64,000 nucleotides of DNA from Arctopsyche grandis (Eukaryota > Arthropoda > Insecta > Trichoptera > Hydropsychidae), in NCBI RefSeq assembly GCF_051622035.1, contig NC_135365.1, positions 3,772,501 through 3,836,500 on the forward strand, written 5' to 3'. The translations under genes were made by a program, and so were the position numbers. The notes beneath the pieces are model-generated. The model worked only from the letters and a program-made list of their open reading frames with translations. It did not search any database and was not told the DNA's origin. Shown here piece after piece: positions 21,168 through 32,206 of this stretch; within the stretch, counting starts at the first letter, position 1, and every line of letters starts with the position of its first letter.

Positions 21168-22160
21168 TTTTCAATATGTCTGACGAATACGGTGACACAC
21201 CTCTCCTCTGTGCTGTGAAGAATAATAGAAATGAAGCATTAAAGTATTTGTTAAAATCGGGAGCACATCTGAATACAAAAAACCTAATCGGAAAAACAGT
21301 ATCATTTCGTAGAAAAACGTGCCGTGAAGGAATTAAAGCTGCTTCTGAGTGAGGGAGTCGATTCCAATATTAGAGATAATAATAATCAATCGCCATTACA
21401 TTCGGCTGCAAAGAGTAGTTGTGTTGAAATTCTGCAATTGCTAATAGATAAAGTTCTTGATGTCAATATGGTTGACAAATTCGGTGACACACCACTTTTC
21501 TGTGCTGGTAAGAATAAAAAAATTGAAGCATTAAAGTATTTATTGAAAGAGCCCATCCAAATATAATAAATCCAATAGGGGAAACACTACTACATCATTT
21601 CGCAGAATTTCATGCTGTGGAGGGATTCAAATTGCTTCTGAGTGAAGAAGCTGTTCCCAATATTCGAGATAAAAATGATCAATCGCCATTACATTCGGCT
21701 GCAAAGAGTGGTAGTGTTGAAATTCTGCAATTGTTATTCAATTGTAGGTCAATTTCAAAATATTAAACTCTTACTGGAACATGGTGCCGATCCTCGCAAC
21801 TTGGATAAAGCGGGTCACTCGCTGCTGCATTTAGCCGCCATTCACTTCAGATACCAGGATATTCTGTATGTTATCAAAAACGTAGGAGGCATTGACGTAA
21901 ATGATCAAGATGTTAAGGGAAAAACTCCCCTGCATTTTGCAGCTGAGTGTGGAAGAGTCTATTGTTTGTCTTCTTGTGCGAAATAGAAGTGACATTAGCG
22001 CCACGGACAAGAGCGGAAGCACGCCTTTGGATTTGGCAACTAAATTTAACCGTATCAAGGTTATGGACTTTTTGGGAGGTGATTTATTTGTGATATTCAT
22101 TTTTTTAATTTTCTATTTACAGCCCCTCGATAATCTAAATGCTGAAATTTCTGCACCAAA
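21168..22160 (+). pseudogene. Second ankyrin-only fragment with several frameshifts
   Basis: Starts at CAATATGTCTGACGAATACGG (mid-repeat) and runs through about six ankyrin units to the terminal intron (donor about 22079, acceptor about 22121) and last exon. At least three frame changes or stops are visible (near 21310-21350, 21550-21570 and 21740-21760), and several repeats are missing between 21745 and 21760, where the sequence jumps to the final three repeats. Clearly non-functional as one protein. Confidence 0.8.
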
Positions 22161-22389
22161 TGAATTATTTATACGTTTTAAAAGGAACAATAACGTTGTC
22201 TAACATTATTCGCAGATATGAAGCTGTAGTGTGGAAATGTTTCTTTGATTTTAAAATAATTATTTTTTAATGTTCAAAAATACATTTATATACCTATACA
22301 TGTGTATATATAGGTATGTGTGTGTTGTGTTTATATATAGATTATATCTTATCTAAAGTTGATATGTCTTCGATCGTGTCAGAAATATT

Positions 22390-22985
22390 TTATATAATCT
22401 GGCGCTACTCAGGGGTCTACTTTAGGACCCCTATTACTTACCTGATAGCTTTACCAAAGAGTTATTTAAATCATCTCATATTTGCTTATCACTTTTTATC
22501 CTAAACTTGCCATTCACAACCACATAAAGATGTTTATTTTCGTCAACTTTCTCGATCTCCTCGTCGATTTTTCTTGAGTTATGTATGACTATTCCCTAAT
22601 CCGTTGTCTTCTCGTTTGATTTTCAAATCGCTAGTGTGAAGCCAGCTAGAGTATAATGCTATTGTGTGGAATCTACATATGTATGTATGTATATTGAAAA
22701 GAGTAGGGTTATTATCCATATATCTATCCCACTCCTTTCTTTTGGGAATAATTCCCACAAACTTGGGAGAATATTCTCATAAATTTGTTTTGCTTTCCAG
22801 TTTCTACGTGAACAGGTGTCATGTCCTTCCTTGCTGGGAAAGTTGGGACTTTCATGTCTCTATAAATGAAATCGTCACTACCGTGCCTGAATGTGATTCT
22901 TTCAACCCCAGCAATCGAAGGTTATCAGAGATTATTTTTACTTATGGATTTGATAAACAAACATCCATAATCTTATCAACTGAAA
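22390..22985 (+). mobile_element. LINE reverse transcriptase remnant
   Basis: Reads ATQGSTLGPLLL at about 22409-22444, then LPKSYLNHLIFA (22464-22495), matching RT blocks QGSxLGPLLF and FADD of jockey-like LINEs. Further on (22630-22670) SQLEYNAIVW matches the C-terminal thumb region. Stops and frame changes throughout, so it is dead. Confidence 0.65.
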
Positions 22986-24000
22986 AGTAAATAAGAAAGG
23001 GTCAAAATAACGTTTTTCATCGACGATAAATTTCAATTTAGTTACTCCAGTTTTTCTTTTGAAGTAGATCATTCAGTGGTGTTACTAATGTAATAAGGCT
23101 TTTAATTGAGTTTTTAAATGTAGTTTTTAAAATAATTACAAAATCATGGATTAAGTGGAATACATAAAAATTAATTAAATAAATACATATTTACATACAA
23201 TTAAGTGGTATAGGGTAAATAAAATCCTTACTCTTGTAAATATTATATTAATCAACATACGATGTAATTAAAAACATTAACGATTACGTATGTAATTAAA
23301 AGCATTAATAATAGAATTGTAATAAAAATATCATTGAGGTTGTGACAGTACATATATAAATATTAAGGATTAAAAATCAACATAGTGAGAGTTATATAAA
23401 ATTTTATTTCCAAATAAAAAGTGCACGAAGTCATCTGCCTGGCTCTCCTGAAGAAGAAATATTTAAATTGCAAAATTATGACAAAGGTGAATACTTCAGA
23501 ATATTTCTAATAATAATTTAAATTTGAATCAAGTAAAATTCGGTGGCCGTATATGTTCCATAGAAAGATTACAATTTCTAACATATTATAATAATCTATT
23601 ATGATACGTGTGGAATGATTACCAATCTTAAATGTATATATGTAAATTCGTACATGCATATAATAATATGGGCTGAAATTCTTTGCAGTTAGATAAATCT
23701 AGCCGTTTTTTAGCCAACTGTTGATCATTTATGAAGAATGCTCTAACTAAGGTGGCTCAACACCGTGCATGATAACGATTTTTAAAAAAGGGGAAAGCTG
23801 CGAAATAATAATTACATATAATCATCTATTGTATGCCCTAGTTCTCGAGCTCTTTTTTTATAAATTAAGTTAAAAACTCTTTGCAGCTGGGTAACATCGC
23901 TCTATCGGAAATGCAAGAATGCGATATGATAATTATCCATTCTAATCAGTTTAATGTGAGCTTTGGATCACTAAAAAGCGTGAAATAAATAAAATGTAAT
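22986..24000. other. AT-rich intergenic DNA upstream of the second NB-ARC gene
   Basis: No gene or identifiable element. Confidence 0.45.
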
Positions 24001-24011
24001 AAAAAAAATTT

Positions 24012-24047
24012 ACTTTTAACCAATAAAACATTTCAAATATTTCAGCA
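24012..24047 (+). promoter_or_regulatory. Candidate core promoter / start site of the second NB-ARC-ankyrin gene
   Basis: CAATAAAACA (about 24021-24030) precedes TCAGCA (24042-24047) by about 20 bases; the following TCTAAACGAA matches the first gene. Same caveat: it might be a splice acceptor. Confidence 0.4.
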
Positions 24048-24135
24048 ATCTAAACGAACTGAATTCCTCTCAACTTCAAAAGGTCAACTTAAGGTTTCAA
24101 AAGTTTCAAGAATCCTTATCAGCGTTCACTAGATG

Positions 24136-24224
24136 GTACGTATTTTTAATGAATACCTTAAGAATTAATGAATAAAACATGTCTTTGAAGGCTGTAAACT
24201 AATCGCGAACTTTTATTTCCATAG
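24136..24224 (+). other. 5'-UTR intron of the second NB-ARC-ankyrin gene
   Basis: GTACGT donor and TTTCCATAG acceptor, 89 bp, matching in position the intron of the first gene (3445-3541). Confidence 0.6.
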
Positions 24225-24321
24225 CATTGATATGAAAAAATTAAGACACCGTTTGAAAATACACGTCATTTTCGAGATTTTCAGCTGCATTTCTTAATCT
24301 TCAATTGATTTTCTGCAAAAT

Positions 24322-27300
24322 ATGGCATCCAACAGCAGCATTGCTCCCGGAAAGGGTTCTGAAAATCTATTTCTGCTGCCTATGGAATTGTCATTTGGCG
24401 AAAGATTAACGAATTTTGTCCGACATTTTGTAGTTGAATTGGAATCGACGTTACAGTTACATTATGATATTCTAGAGGGTAATATTAACAAATCGGGACT
24501 TATGCCAAAAGTTATTGAAACGACAATAGGATTGTTTGCGAATCACTATATCGGCAAGGGAGCAGATAAAGTAGTTAAACTTTTTCAAACACCCTTGAAA
24601 AAGCCATTTGAGGTTATTGAAAAAAATAAATCTTTGGAGTATTACCAAATAGTCTACAGCTTCCAACAATCAAAAGAAAAAGGAAGGCAACTGTTTGTGG
24701 ACATCGCCATTGACGTATTTGCATGTTTCGAATTTCAATTTGCTGGCATCACTTCTAAGAGAGGAGATCAAAAGGCGATTCAAAGAGTAGCGAGGGATGC
24801 AGCACAACGATTCTTAAACGCGTTCAAAAGTAAAGAGGAGCCTAATAGATATAGTTCAATTTTTAATAAATTTGAAAAAGGATGGATTAAATTTAGAGAA
24901 TTAATCACACCTAAATTGCCTGTTGAAAAAATCGGCTACGAAATGAACGCCCTAAAAGCAGTAGCGGGAAGATCTAAGCCAAAATCGGAATTAATTCCTG
25001 ATGAAATTTGGAAACCTGGTTTTGATATATCTTTCAAATGTATTAAGTGCCATGCACAATGTCAAAACAAAATAATAAGGGATTGGAATACATGCCATTT
25101 GTTCGAAAAGGTTGGAGTCGCAGAAAAAAGCATATCTTCGGATGAATACAAAGTGTATTCCACAAGTAAATCTGATTGTGACAAATACGGCTATCGGCTT
25201 CCTTTTCCAGATGAAAAGTTAAATGAAAGCAATGTCTCTAAAATGTGTGAAAATACTTGCATGCATCCAGAAGTTTTGAAAAGTAGTGAATTTTACAAAT
25301 CAAAACGAGAAATAGCATTCAAATTAATTAATGATGATGACCAAGTTAGAATTCAGCGGAGAATTTTAATATTGGCTGAAGAAATTAAGACAGATTTTGT
25401 ACAATTCAAAGATACACATAAAAATGAAAACCGAGATCTATTGATGACAATAGACACATTTAATGCCGAATTGACGAAAATCATTACCAGACATCATAAT
25501 GATATTCTGAAACAATTCACAACGGCAGAAGCACACCGTAACTTAATAGCAATACAAAACAAAGCGCTTCTTCAACTAAATAAAAGGGAAATCGTATCAC
25601 AAATGACAGAAGTATTCGCATCACAATTCAAAGATTTGAAAGAAACATTTAGAAAAAAAACTGTAAAGATTGAACGAGTTTTATTCCGCGTGAAGAGTCC
25701 TGCAATATCATTTGAGGGAAGAATAAAAGAATTGGGAAAACTACACCAAGCATTGGGAAACAAAATAACCGCTGTGATTTCACAGACAGCCTCAATCGTT
25801 GGTCTGGGTGGGATTGGGAAAACGGAATTAGCGAACAAATACATTGAAGGATATATGGAATATTATCATAATATTGTATTCATCAATGCGGAAAAGAGTG
25901 AAACTATATCGGAGTCGTTTAAGACGTTAGCGAAAAAAATTGGAATTAAGTTGATTTCTAATGACGCAAGAGAACGAGATATAGCAGATGTTGTGGAAGA
26001 TATTTACAGAAATCTTATCAATGGCGGAATCACACTTGTGGTTTTTGATAATGTTGAAGAATACAAAGACATAAAAAGTTTTATTTTCGAAAATAATTCC
26101 AAAAACAGTAATCATGTATGCACGTTGATCACGTCTCGATATAAAATATGGGATATAGGAGATAAGGGCGTTATTAAAGTGATTGAGTTGAATATATTTA
26201 CAGAAGATGAAGCTATGAACTATCTAAGAAAATCCTTAGAAAACGAAAATGACGATGATTTGAAAACATTGATGACTATGTTGGAAAGATTTCCGTTAGG
26301 GCTCAAACAAGCAGTTGGATATATTAAACAGGAAAGTCAAAAATCAAACACTATGAAAAATTGCAAATCCTTCAATGTTCAAGATTACGTTTATTTATAT
26401 AAAGAGAAATGGAAAGAAGTATTCCAAAAGGGATTTGGTATAGATGACGATTTGTATGAAAAAACAATAACCACTACATCGAGAGTCACGATGCAAAAAA
26501 TTGTAGAGTTCGGTGAATGTGGGAAATTAGCTTTATCGGTATTAAATATCATGGCATATCTGGCTTCCGACAACATCGACATTGAGGAAATATTTTCAAA
26601 ACTTGAAGAAGATATTGACAAATTATATGAAGCTGTTTATCTACTTCATGGTTACAGTATGATCAACAATGAAAAGGGGATAGTGAGTGTGCATCGGCTG
26701 GTTCAGAAAGCTATTCAAATATACTTAATCGAGATGAAGGACGAAGAAAATACTCTGAGTGAAGCGTTAAAGCTATTAAAATGTAGCGATTTTGAAGAGC
26801 ATGTGGTGAGTGTATGGGAGCATTCGTCTAATTACCCTCAAATTGTGAAAAGCAATTATAATCATACTGAGTATGGTCCCTTCGAAAAAACTCCAATTGA
26901 ATTATTCATAACTTACCGTTATGATACTGCTGCGATCAGAAGAATATTGAGACATGTTAAATGTGATTTAAATACTTACATGCACATTGCTTGTCAATAT
27001 AGCAATTATGAGGTATTTCGATTTTTGATCGAAAAAGGGGCTGATGTCAATTATAAAAATAGAAACAACGAAGCATCGCTACACCAGGCAGCATTGGGTG
27101 GTAATGTTAAAATCCTACGATTGCTTATAAATAAAGGCTTAGATGTTAATGTGTCTGAAAAACACGGTAATACACCACTCATCTTTGCTACTAATTATAA
27201 CCGAACCGAAGCAATAAAGTTTTTGTTGAAATCAGGAGCCAATCCAAATGCAATAAATTCAAGAGGAAAAACAGTTCTCCATAATCTAGCATTCAATGAC

Positions 27301-28722
27301 GCTGTGGAAGAATTCAATTTTTTTCTCAGCCAGGGAGTCGATCCCAATATTCGAGATAAAAAATATCGCTCGCCTTTACATTTTGCTGCAATGGTTGGTA
27401 GTGTTAATATTCTGCAATTGCTTATCGACAAAGGTTTTGATGTCAATATGGCTGACACATACGGTAGCACACCACTCCTCTATGCTGCTATTTATAATAG
27501 AACTGAAGCATTTAAGTTTTTGTTGAAATCGGGAGCCAATCCAAATACAATAAATGCGAAAGGAAAAACAATATTGTATCAAATTGCAGACAATAATGCT
27601 GTGGAGGAGTTCAAATTGCTTCTGAGTGAAGGACTTGATCCTAATATTCAAGATATAAATGGTCGATCTGCATTACATTGGGGTGCAATTGGTGGTAGTG
27701 TTAACATTCTACAATTGCTGATCGATAAAGGTCTCGATGTCAATATGGTTGACAAAAATGGTGATACACCACTTCACTGTGCTGCTGAGGAAAATGTGAC
27801 TAAATCAATAAGTTTTTTGGTAAAATCAGGAGCCAATCCAAATGCAATGAACTCCAAAGGAAAAACAGTACTCCATAATATCGCATACAATGATGCTGTG
27901 GAGAATTTTAAATTATTGCTGAGTGAAGGAGCTAATCTTTATATTCGAGACAAAAATAATCACTCGGCATTACATTGGGCTGCAATGGGTGGTAGTGTGA
28001 ACATTCTGCAATTGCTAATTGATAAAGGTTTTGATGTCAATATGACTGGTAAAGACGGTGAAACGCCACTCTTCTGTGCTGTTAAGAAAAATAGAGCTGA
28101 AGCATTAAAGTTTTTGCTGAAATCGGGAGCCAATCCAAATGCAATGAGCAAATCGAACTGCACGCCTCTGCACTTCGCATCAGCTGGAAATAATCTAGAA
28201 GCAGCCACTGTATTGATAGAAGAAGGTGCTGAAATCAACACCCGAAACAAATTAGGCCGATCTGCTTTACACTATGCTTCAACAAAATGTCATTCAAAAA
28301 TTATGCGACTTCTACTGGAAAACGGGGCTAAAGTTAACGTTTTTGATTCCAACGGACGAACACCACTACATAATCTTTTATGTAGCGGTAAATTTGAAGA
28401 TTTGAAACTATTGTTGAAATATGACGCCGATCCTCGCAACTTGGATAAAGCAGGTCACTCACTGCTGCATATGGCCGTCGTGCATTTCAAATACCAGGCT
28501 GTTGTTTATGTTATCAGAAACACGGCGGGCATTGACGTGAATGGCCGAGATGTCGAGGACAAAACCCCTCTGCATTTGGCAGCCGAGTATGGAAGAGTGT
28601 CCATTGTTAGTCTTCTCGTCCGAAATGGAGGCGATGTTAGCGCCATGGATAGAAACGGAAATACGCCTTTAGAAGTTGCAAATAAATTTAACCGTGCCAA
28701 AGTCATGAATTTCTTCAATTGA
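24322..28722 (+). CDS. NB-ARC (STAND) ATPase with about 17 ankyrin repeats, NLR-like, apparently intact
   Basis: A 1466-residue protein from a single coding exon. Layout: an unrecognised N-terminal domain (about 1-180) with the best conserved stretch RQLFVDIAIDVFACFEFQFA; a Cys/His segment (about 225-330) with C-x3-H-x2-C and TCMHP; a helical, probably coiled linker (about 340-460); NB-ARC with VGLGGIGKTEL (about 492-502), LVVFDNVE (about 571-578), TLITSR (about 598-603), FPLGLKQAVG (about 657-666) and VHRLVQ (about 789-794); ankyrins from about 886 to the end. The middle ankyrins form a 99-residue super-repeat of three units. NB-ARC modules switch between ADP and ATP forms and oligomerise; a cytoplasmic sensor role is inferred. 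The start is after a conserved 5'-UTR intron. The stop lies a few bases before the conserved donor used by relatives, so this copy lost the short terminal exon. Closest relative is 3649-7383. It is not Apaf-1-like: there is no CARD and no WD40. Confidence 0.88.
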   Translation: MASNSSIAPGKGSENLFLLPMELSFGERLTNFVRHFVVELESTLQLHYDILEGNINKSGLMPKVIETTIGLFANHYIGKGADKVVKLFQTPLKKPFEVIEKNKSLEYYQIVYSFQQSKEKGRQLFVDIAIDVFACFEFQFAGITSKRGDQKAIQRVARDAAQRFLNAFKSKEEPNRYSSIFNKFEKGWIKFRELITPKLPVEKIGYEMNALKAVAGRSKPKSELIPDEIWKPGFDISFKCIKCHAQCQNKIIRDWNTCHLFEKVGVAEKSISSDEYKVYSTSKSDCDKYGYRLPFPDEKLNESNVSKMCENTCMHPEVLKSSEFYKSKREIAFKLINDDDQVRIQRRILILAEEIKTDFVQFKDTHKNENRDLLMTIDTFNAELTKIITRHHNDILKQFTTAEAHRNLIAIQNKALLQLNKREIVSQMTEVFASQFKDLKETFRKKTVKIERVLFRVKSPAISFEGRIKELGKLHQALGNKITAVISQTASIVGLGGIGKTELANKYIEGYMEYYHNIVFINAEKSETISESFKTLAKKIGIKLISNDARERDIADVVEDIYRNLINGGITLVVFDNVEEYKDIKSFIFENNSKNSNHVCTLITSRYKIWDIGDKGVIKVIELNIFTEDEAMNYLRKSLENENDDDLKTLMTMLERFPLGLKQAVGYIKQESQKSNTMKNCKSFNVQDYVYLYKEKWKEVFQKGFGIDDDLYEKTITTTSRVTMQKIVEFGECGKLALSVLNIMAYLASDNIDIEEIFSKLEEDIDKLYEAVYLLHGYSMINNEKGIVSVHRLVQKAIQIYLIEMKDEENTLSEALKLLKCSDFEEHVVSVWEHSSNYPQIVKSNYNHTEYGPFEKTPIELFITYRYDTAAIRRILRHVKCDLNTYMHIACQYSNYEVFRFLIEKGADVNYKNRNNEASLHQAALGGNVKILRLLINKGLDVNVSEKHGNTPLIFATNYNRTEAIKFLLKSGANPNAINSRGKTVLHNLAFNDAVEEFNFFLSQGVDPNIRDKKYRSPLHFAAMVGSVNILQLLIDKGFDVNMADTYGSTPLLYAAIYNRTEAFKFLLKSGANPNTINAKGKTILYQIADNNAVEEFKLLLSEGLDPNIQDINGRSALHWGAIGGSVNILQLLIDKGLDVNMVDKNGDTPLHCAAEENVTKSISFLVKSGANPNAMNSKGKTVLHNIAYNDAVENFKLLLSEGANLYIRDKNNHSALHWAAMGGSVNILQLLIDKGFDVNMTGKDGETPLFCAVKKNRAEALKFLLKSGANPNAMSKSNCTPLHFASAGNNLEAATVLIEEGAEINTRNKLGRSALHYASTKCHSKIMRLLLENGAKVNVFDSNGRTPLHNLLCSGKFEDLKLLLKYDADPRNLDKAGHSLLHMAVVHFKYQAVVYVIRNTAGIDVNGRDVEDKTPLHLAAEYGRVSIVSLLVRNGGDVSAMDRNGNTPLEVANKFNRAKVMNFFN

Positions 28723-28824
28723 CCAGAAAGGTGATTAGAATCATTTTGATTTATATTTTTTGCATTTATTTTCTGATTGCTGTGATTTTAATGGTTTGCT
28801 TTATTTTTCTCATTACATATGCAT

Positions 28825-28925
28825 ATGTAGGTCTGCTCGTTTGAAACGAAGGCAACACTAGCACCTTGGAAAAAAGAAGAAATATGTCTTTGGATTTATT
28901 TTTTTATTCAATATTGGTATGTTTA
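28825..28925 (+). pseudogene. Duplicate of the last ankyrin repeat behind the second gene
   Basis: GGTCTGCTCGTTTGAAACGA and following bases echo the codons for LLVRNGGD...G, with frame damage. The same echo plus similar A/T-rich tail follows the first locus at 10400-10560. Confidence 0.55.
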
Positions 28926-29059
28926 ATTTTATTCGCATGTTTTGAATATTTTTATTAACCTTTTGTTATATTAAATTATTTATTGTAATTTTCACTTCGA
29001 AGTGATTTTTTCCCATACATAATATCGATTAAAATAATATTTTGACTGTGGTTGATTTT

Positions 29060-29640
29060 AACTCCACGTTTTTCGATTTTTCTTCCACTATTTTTTTCGA
29101 CCCCTTAAACATTAATGTAATAAAAATAAAAATAAAAGTCACTAAATTTATTAAACTGGAAGTGGGATTTTTTCCTCTTTATTGAACTGAAATTTTATAT
29201 ATAACTTGTTGTATATAAAATTTGGTAAGCATCCGTCAACCAGAAGTGGCAGTTTACTCTTGTTCGATTTTTCTTCAACTTCACGAAAAAATTCAAGTAT
29301 AATTTCTTTTCACACCCCTAAACTATGTACTAACTTAGACTTGGTATGGTTTTGGTCAAAATTTGCAAACCGAAAGTAGTATTTTTTTTTAAAACAATAT
29401 TTCATCGTTTTATTTTGACCCTTAAATTGTTTTTATTTTCTTGATATTTATTGTGTATAATACTGATAGTAATTTTAAGTATTAAAAAAAAATTAACAAA
29501 ATCGGACAAACGGAAGTAGAACTTATGTCTTGTTCAAATTTCTATACATTTGCGCTCAATTTGTATCAAAAATGCTATCATAACCGGTATGTGTGAACTT
29601 GTATGTACATATGTTTAATTATCAAATTTTATTTTGTATA
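29060..29640. repeat. GGAAGT-family repeat copy
   Basis: Cores near 29158, 29236, 29368 and 29513 and long similarity to 240-780. Non-coding. Confidence 0.6.
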
Positions 29641-29979
29641 ATAAATTTCCGTTATATTATTATATTTTTTTTCTTTTTATTTTTCTCATATACATATACG
29701 AAAGCACACACACATATATAACCATTTTTATTTATTTATTTTTTTATTATCGTCTATGATTTCTCCCTCTTCACGATCTTCCCTTACAAGAATCCCCACA
29801 TATGTATATACAGGCAAAAATAAATTAATAAATAATCATAAAAAACAGAAGTATTAACATTATAATAAAATATAAGTAATAACATTATATAAGAAATATC
29901 AAATAAGCAATACATAATATGAAATTTCTTACATCTATGTACAGCCAGCATCAGTCGTAAGAATCAGTCTCGTGACAAA

Positions 29980-30390
29980 ATCGAAATTTGGTTTGAATCC
30001 GATCTGATGAAGTTGAAGTTTGGGTTCTTATCCGATCGTTTTCAAACTTTGCCATTTTGCTCGGTTCGGTCATCAATATAAGTGGAAATGACGTCCGCCA
30101 CTACGATGGTGAAATTTAATCCTAATAGACACGTTTTAAAATACTGCGTCTTCGTTCAAAGTGACGTCTAACGTCCACACTGTCGCATTTGTCCACATTG
30201 TTCTGATCGCTTTTTCCCTTTTTGCCCCCCTCTCGCTATGGCAGATTGAGAACTTTACCATACTCATGATCAAAGTTTACGAAGAGAATTGGTGATTCCT
30301 CAATTAGGTTTTTTTATATAAATTTATTTTTTATATATCTTAATATTATATACAAAACTTAGATGAGGTTAGTTTTTAAAAAACTTTTTT
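29980..30390 (+). mobile_element. MITE-like repeat (TTATCCGATCGTTTTC family)
   Basis: Shares TTCTTATCCGATCGTTTTCA, GCCATTTTGCTC and the ATCAATATAAGT...CCGCCA.TACGATGGTG block with 57100-57407, and its right end TTAGTTTTTAAAAAAC is also alike. The left end is not clear. Confidence 0.55.
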
Positions 30391-30659
30391 TTACTACGGT
30401 TTTTTTATAAAATATTTTTATCCTTGACGGGGAGGTTATTTGCACGGAGGCTTTTTGACCGGGGGTATGTGCCCAGGGTGTAAGTGTCTTAGAACCGATA
30501 TACATATATGAATATATGTATGTATGCAATAAGACTGTTCAGTATAAGTTATATATGAAAGAAGTTTTGAGTAATGTAAAATAGTAACCTTATTTAAAAA
30601 AAATAACAAAACCTTCGGATAAATTTTCTCAAAAATCGCATCTATAGGTACATACATTC

Positions 30660-30925
30660 AGCAATCATTTTGTAAGAGCAGTACGTGCAAAATTTTCCAG
30701 GTGGGATAGTGGCAGTCTCATAACGGACAGCCAGTCTTGTCCCACAGGGAATTGTTCTCGGAAAGCGACGTCAAATCTCTACGATAAAGCCTTTCAAAAT
30801 TACGCCACGACGCTTTTAATTACAGCCGCAGACGACAAAACTTTCCCTCGACGTTTTGTCTATTAAATTTTGCATATGAGCTCACGGTGTTGTATCGCGA
30901 GTCCCGAATACTACCTGATATATAT
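30660..30925. other. GC-richer non-coding island
   Basis: More complex and GC-rich than its flanks (e.g. CCACGACGC, GCCGCAGACGAC). No open frame of note. Candidate regulatory or conserved non-coding DNA; unproven. Confidence 0.3.
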
Positions 30926-31410
30926 ACATATGTACACATGTATATAATATGTAAAATAAACTAGTCAGTCTGCGATTACACACCGTCGTAATATCATCTG
31001 TTTACTTGGCGTCTATCCTGGTGCAGTGTGCTATTGCATGTTAATAATGCATCCGTGAAAACCATTACGTTGCGTTGCATTGGCATAACAACGTGCATAA
31101 TACATACATATGTAGATGCACTGGGTATCGATCGACGTAATTGTAATGGAAATGAACTTAAAAGCATATTTATACGGAATGAATTGCAAAAATGTAAAAA
31201 TCTCATGTAAATTTATCAAACACATACATACATAAGTATGTTGCATTAAAAGATTCATCTCAATTCGTATGCCATGTATTTACCTGAAAGGTTATGGATT
31301 CAATTGACTAAAAAATATGGGCATATTAAAACACTATTATGATTGATATTTTAATATCAAATGAAAGGTACATATGTACATATGTACATAATGCTAAATT
31401 TGATTTTTGA
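30926..31410. other. Non-coding DNA with TATG/TACA runs
   Basis: Short open frames on both strands overlap one another and look like chance. Nothing identified. Confidence 0.35.
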
Positions 31411-31700
31411 TTTTTAAATGCTTTTTATTATTACGAAATTATGTTCACAATACATCTTATATCTATTTTAATAGCTACTAATCTACTGATCATTTTCTAT
31501 TTTACAATTTAATTTAATTTGGTTAGTAATCATAGTATTATATTATTCTAATGTTAATGTACAACATAATAGGAAAAAGAGCTCAAAAACTTAATTACAA
31601 TTCTTATAAATGCTCATAATACATCTAATACATAATATTAATTAAAGACTCTCTAAAGTCGATGACATAAAGCAGATTGTCTTTAGGTAATCTGTGTTCA
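31411..31700 (-). mobile_element. LINE 3'-UTR copy
   Basis: Long match to 62390-62560 in the same orientation (shared AAAAAGAGCTCAAAAAC, TAATTAAAGACTCTCT, AAAGCAGATTGT), where it continues into LINE coding sequence. Confidence 0.6.
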
Positions 31701-32200
31701 TAATGCTAAATAAAAATGACCATTGACTTACAAATTGACAAATAAGTCTAGAAAACTGCAACGTAAATGTTTGACAACGACTAGCACCGTGACTTCCAAC
31801 AGTTTTTATTTATAATACAATACATTTGGTCAAATGATCTTAATTATGTGTAATCATCGCTGTCTTTCAAGTATGCATCGTACTATTAAATAATAGACAA
31901 TACTTTATTTGTGGACAATAAGATATGTACGTGCTTTAGATCGTCGATTGCAGTGGAAAATGTTTAATAGAAATATATGTAGTCTAATGTTTTGACTTTC
32001 TGTGTTGGATTTTTTCGAAATCAACGAGACTTTATTAATACAAGGTCTCATTAATTATTCTATCCTGAAAAGACTATATGTAGTTCTTAAATAAAATTAT
32101 GTCGTAGTCGTAGATATTATTATTAGCAAATTACCCAGAAGATAAAAGAATCACTACAGCTATACTAATGAACTTATGAATATCTCCTCAGATATTACAT
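31701..32200. other. AT-rich non-coding DNA
   Basis: No gene or element identified. Confidence 0.35.
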
Positions 32201-32206
32201 ATATGT

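Noticed and set aside
3649..28722. Recent bacterial (e.g. endosymbiont) origin of the NB-ARC-ankyrin genes
   Set aside because: Although ankyrin-rich proteins are common in endosymbionts, both genes have a conserved 5'-UTR intron, relatives have a terminal intron, and surrounding DNA is insect. Ancient transfer cannot be excluded.
24322..28722. Latrotoxin-like or Apaf-1/Dark identity
   Set aside because: Latrotoxins lack an NB-ARC module; Apaf-1/Dark has CARD and WD40 and no ankyrin array.
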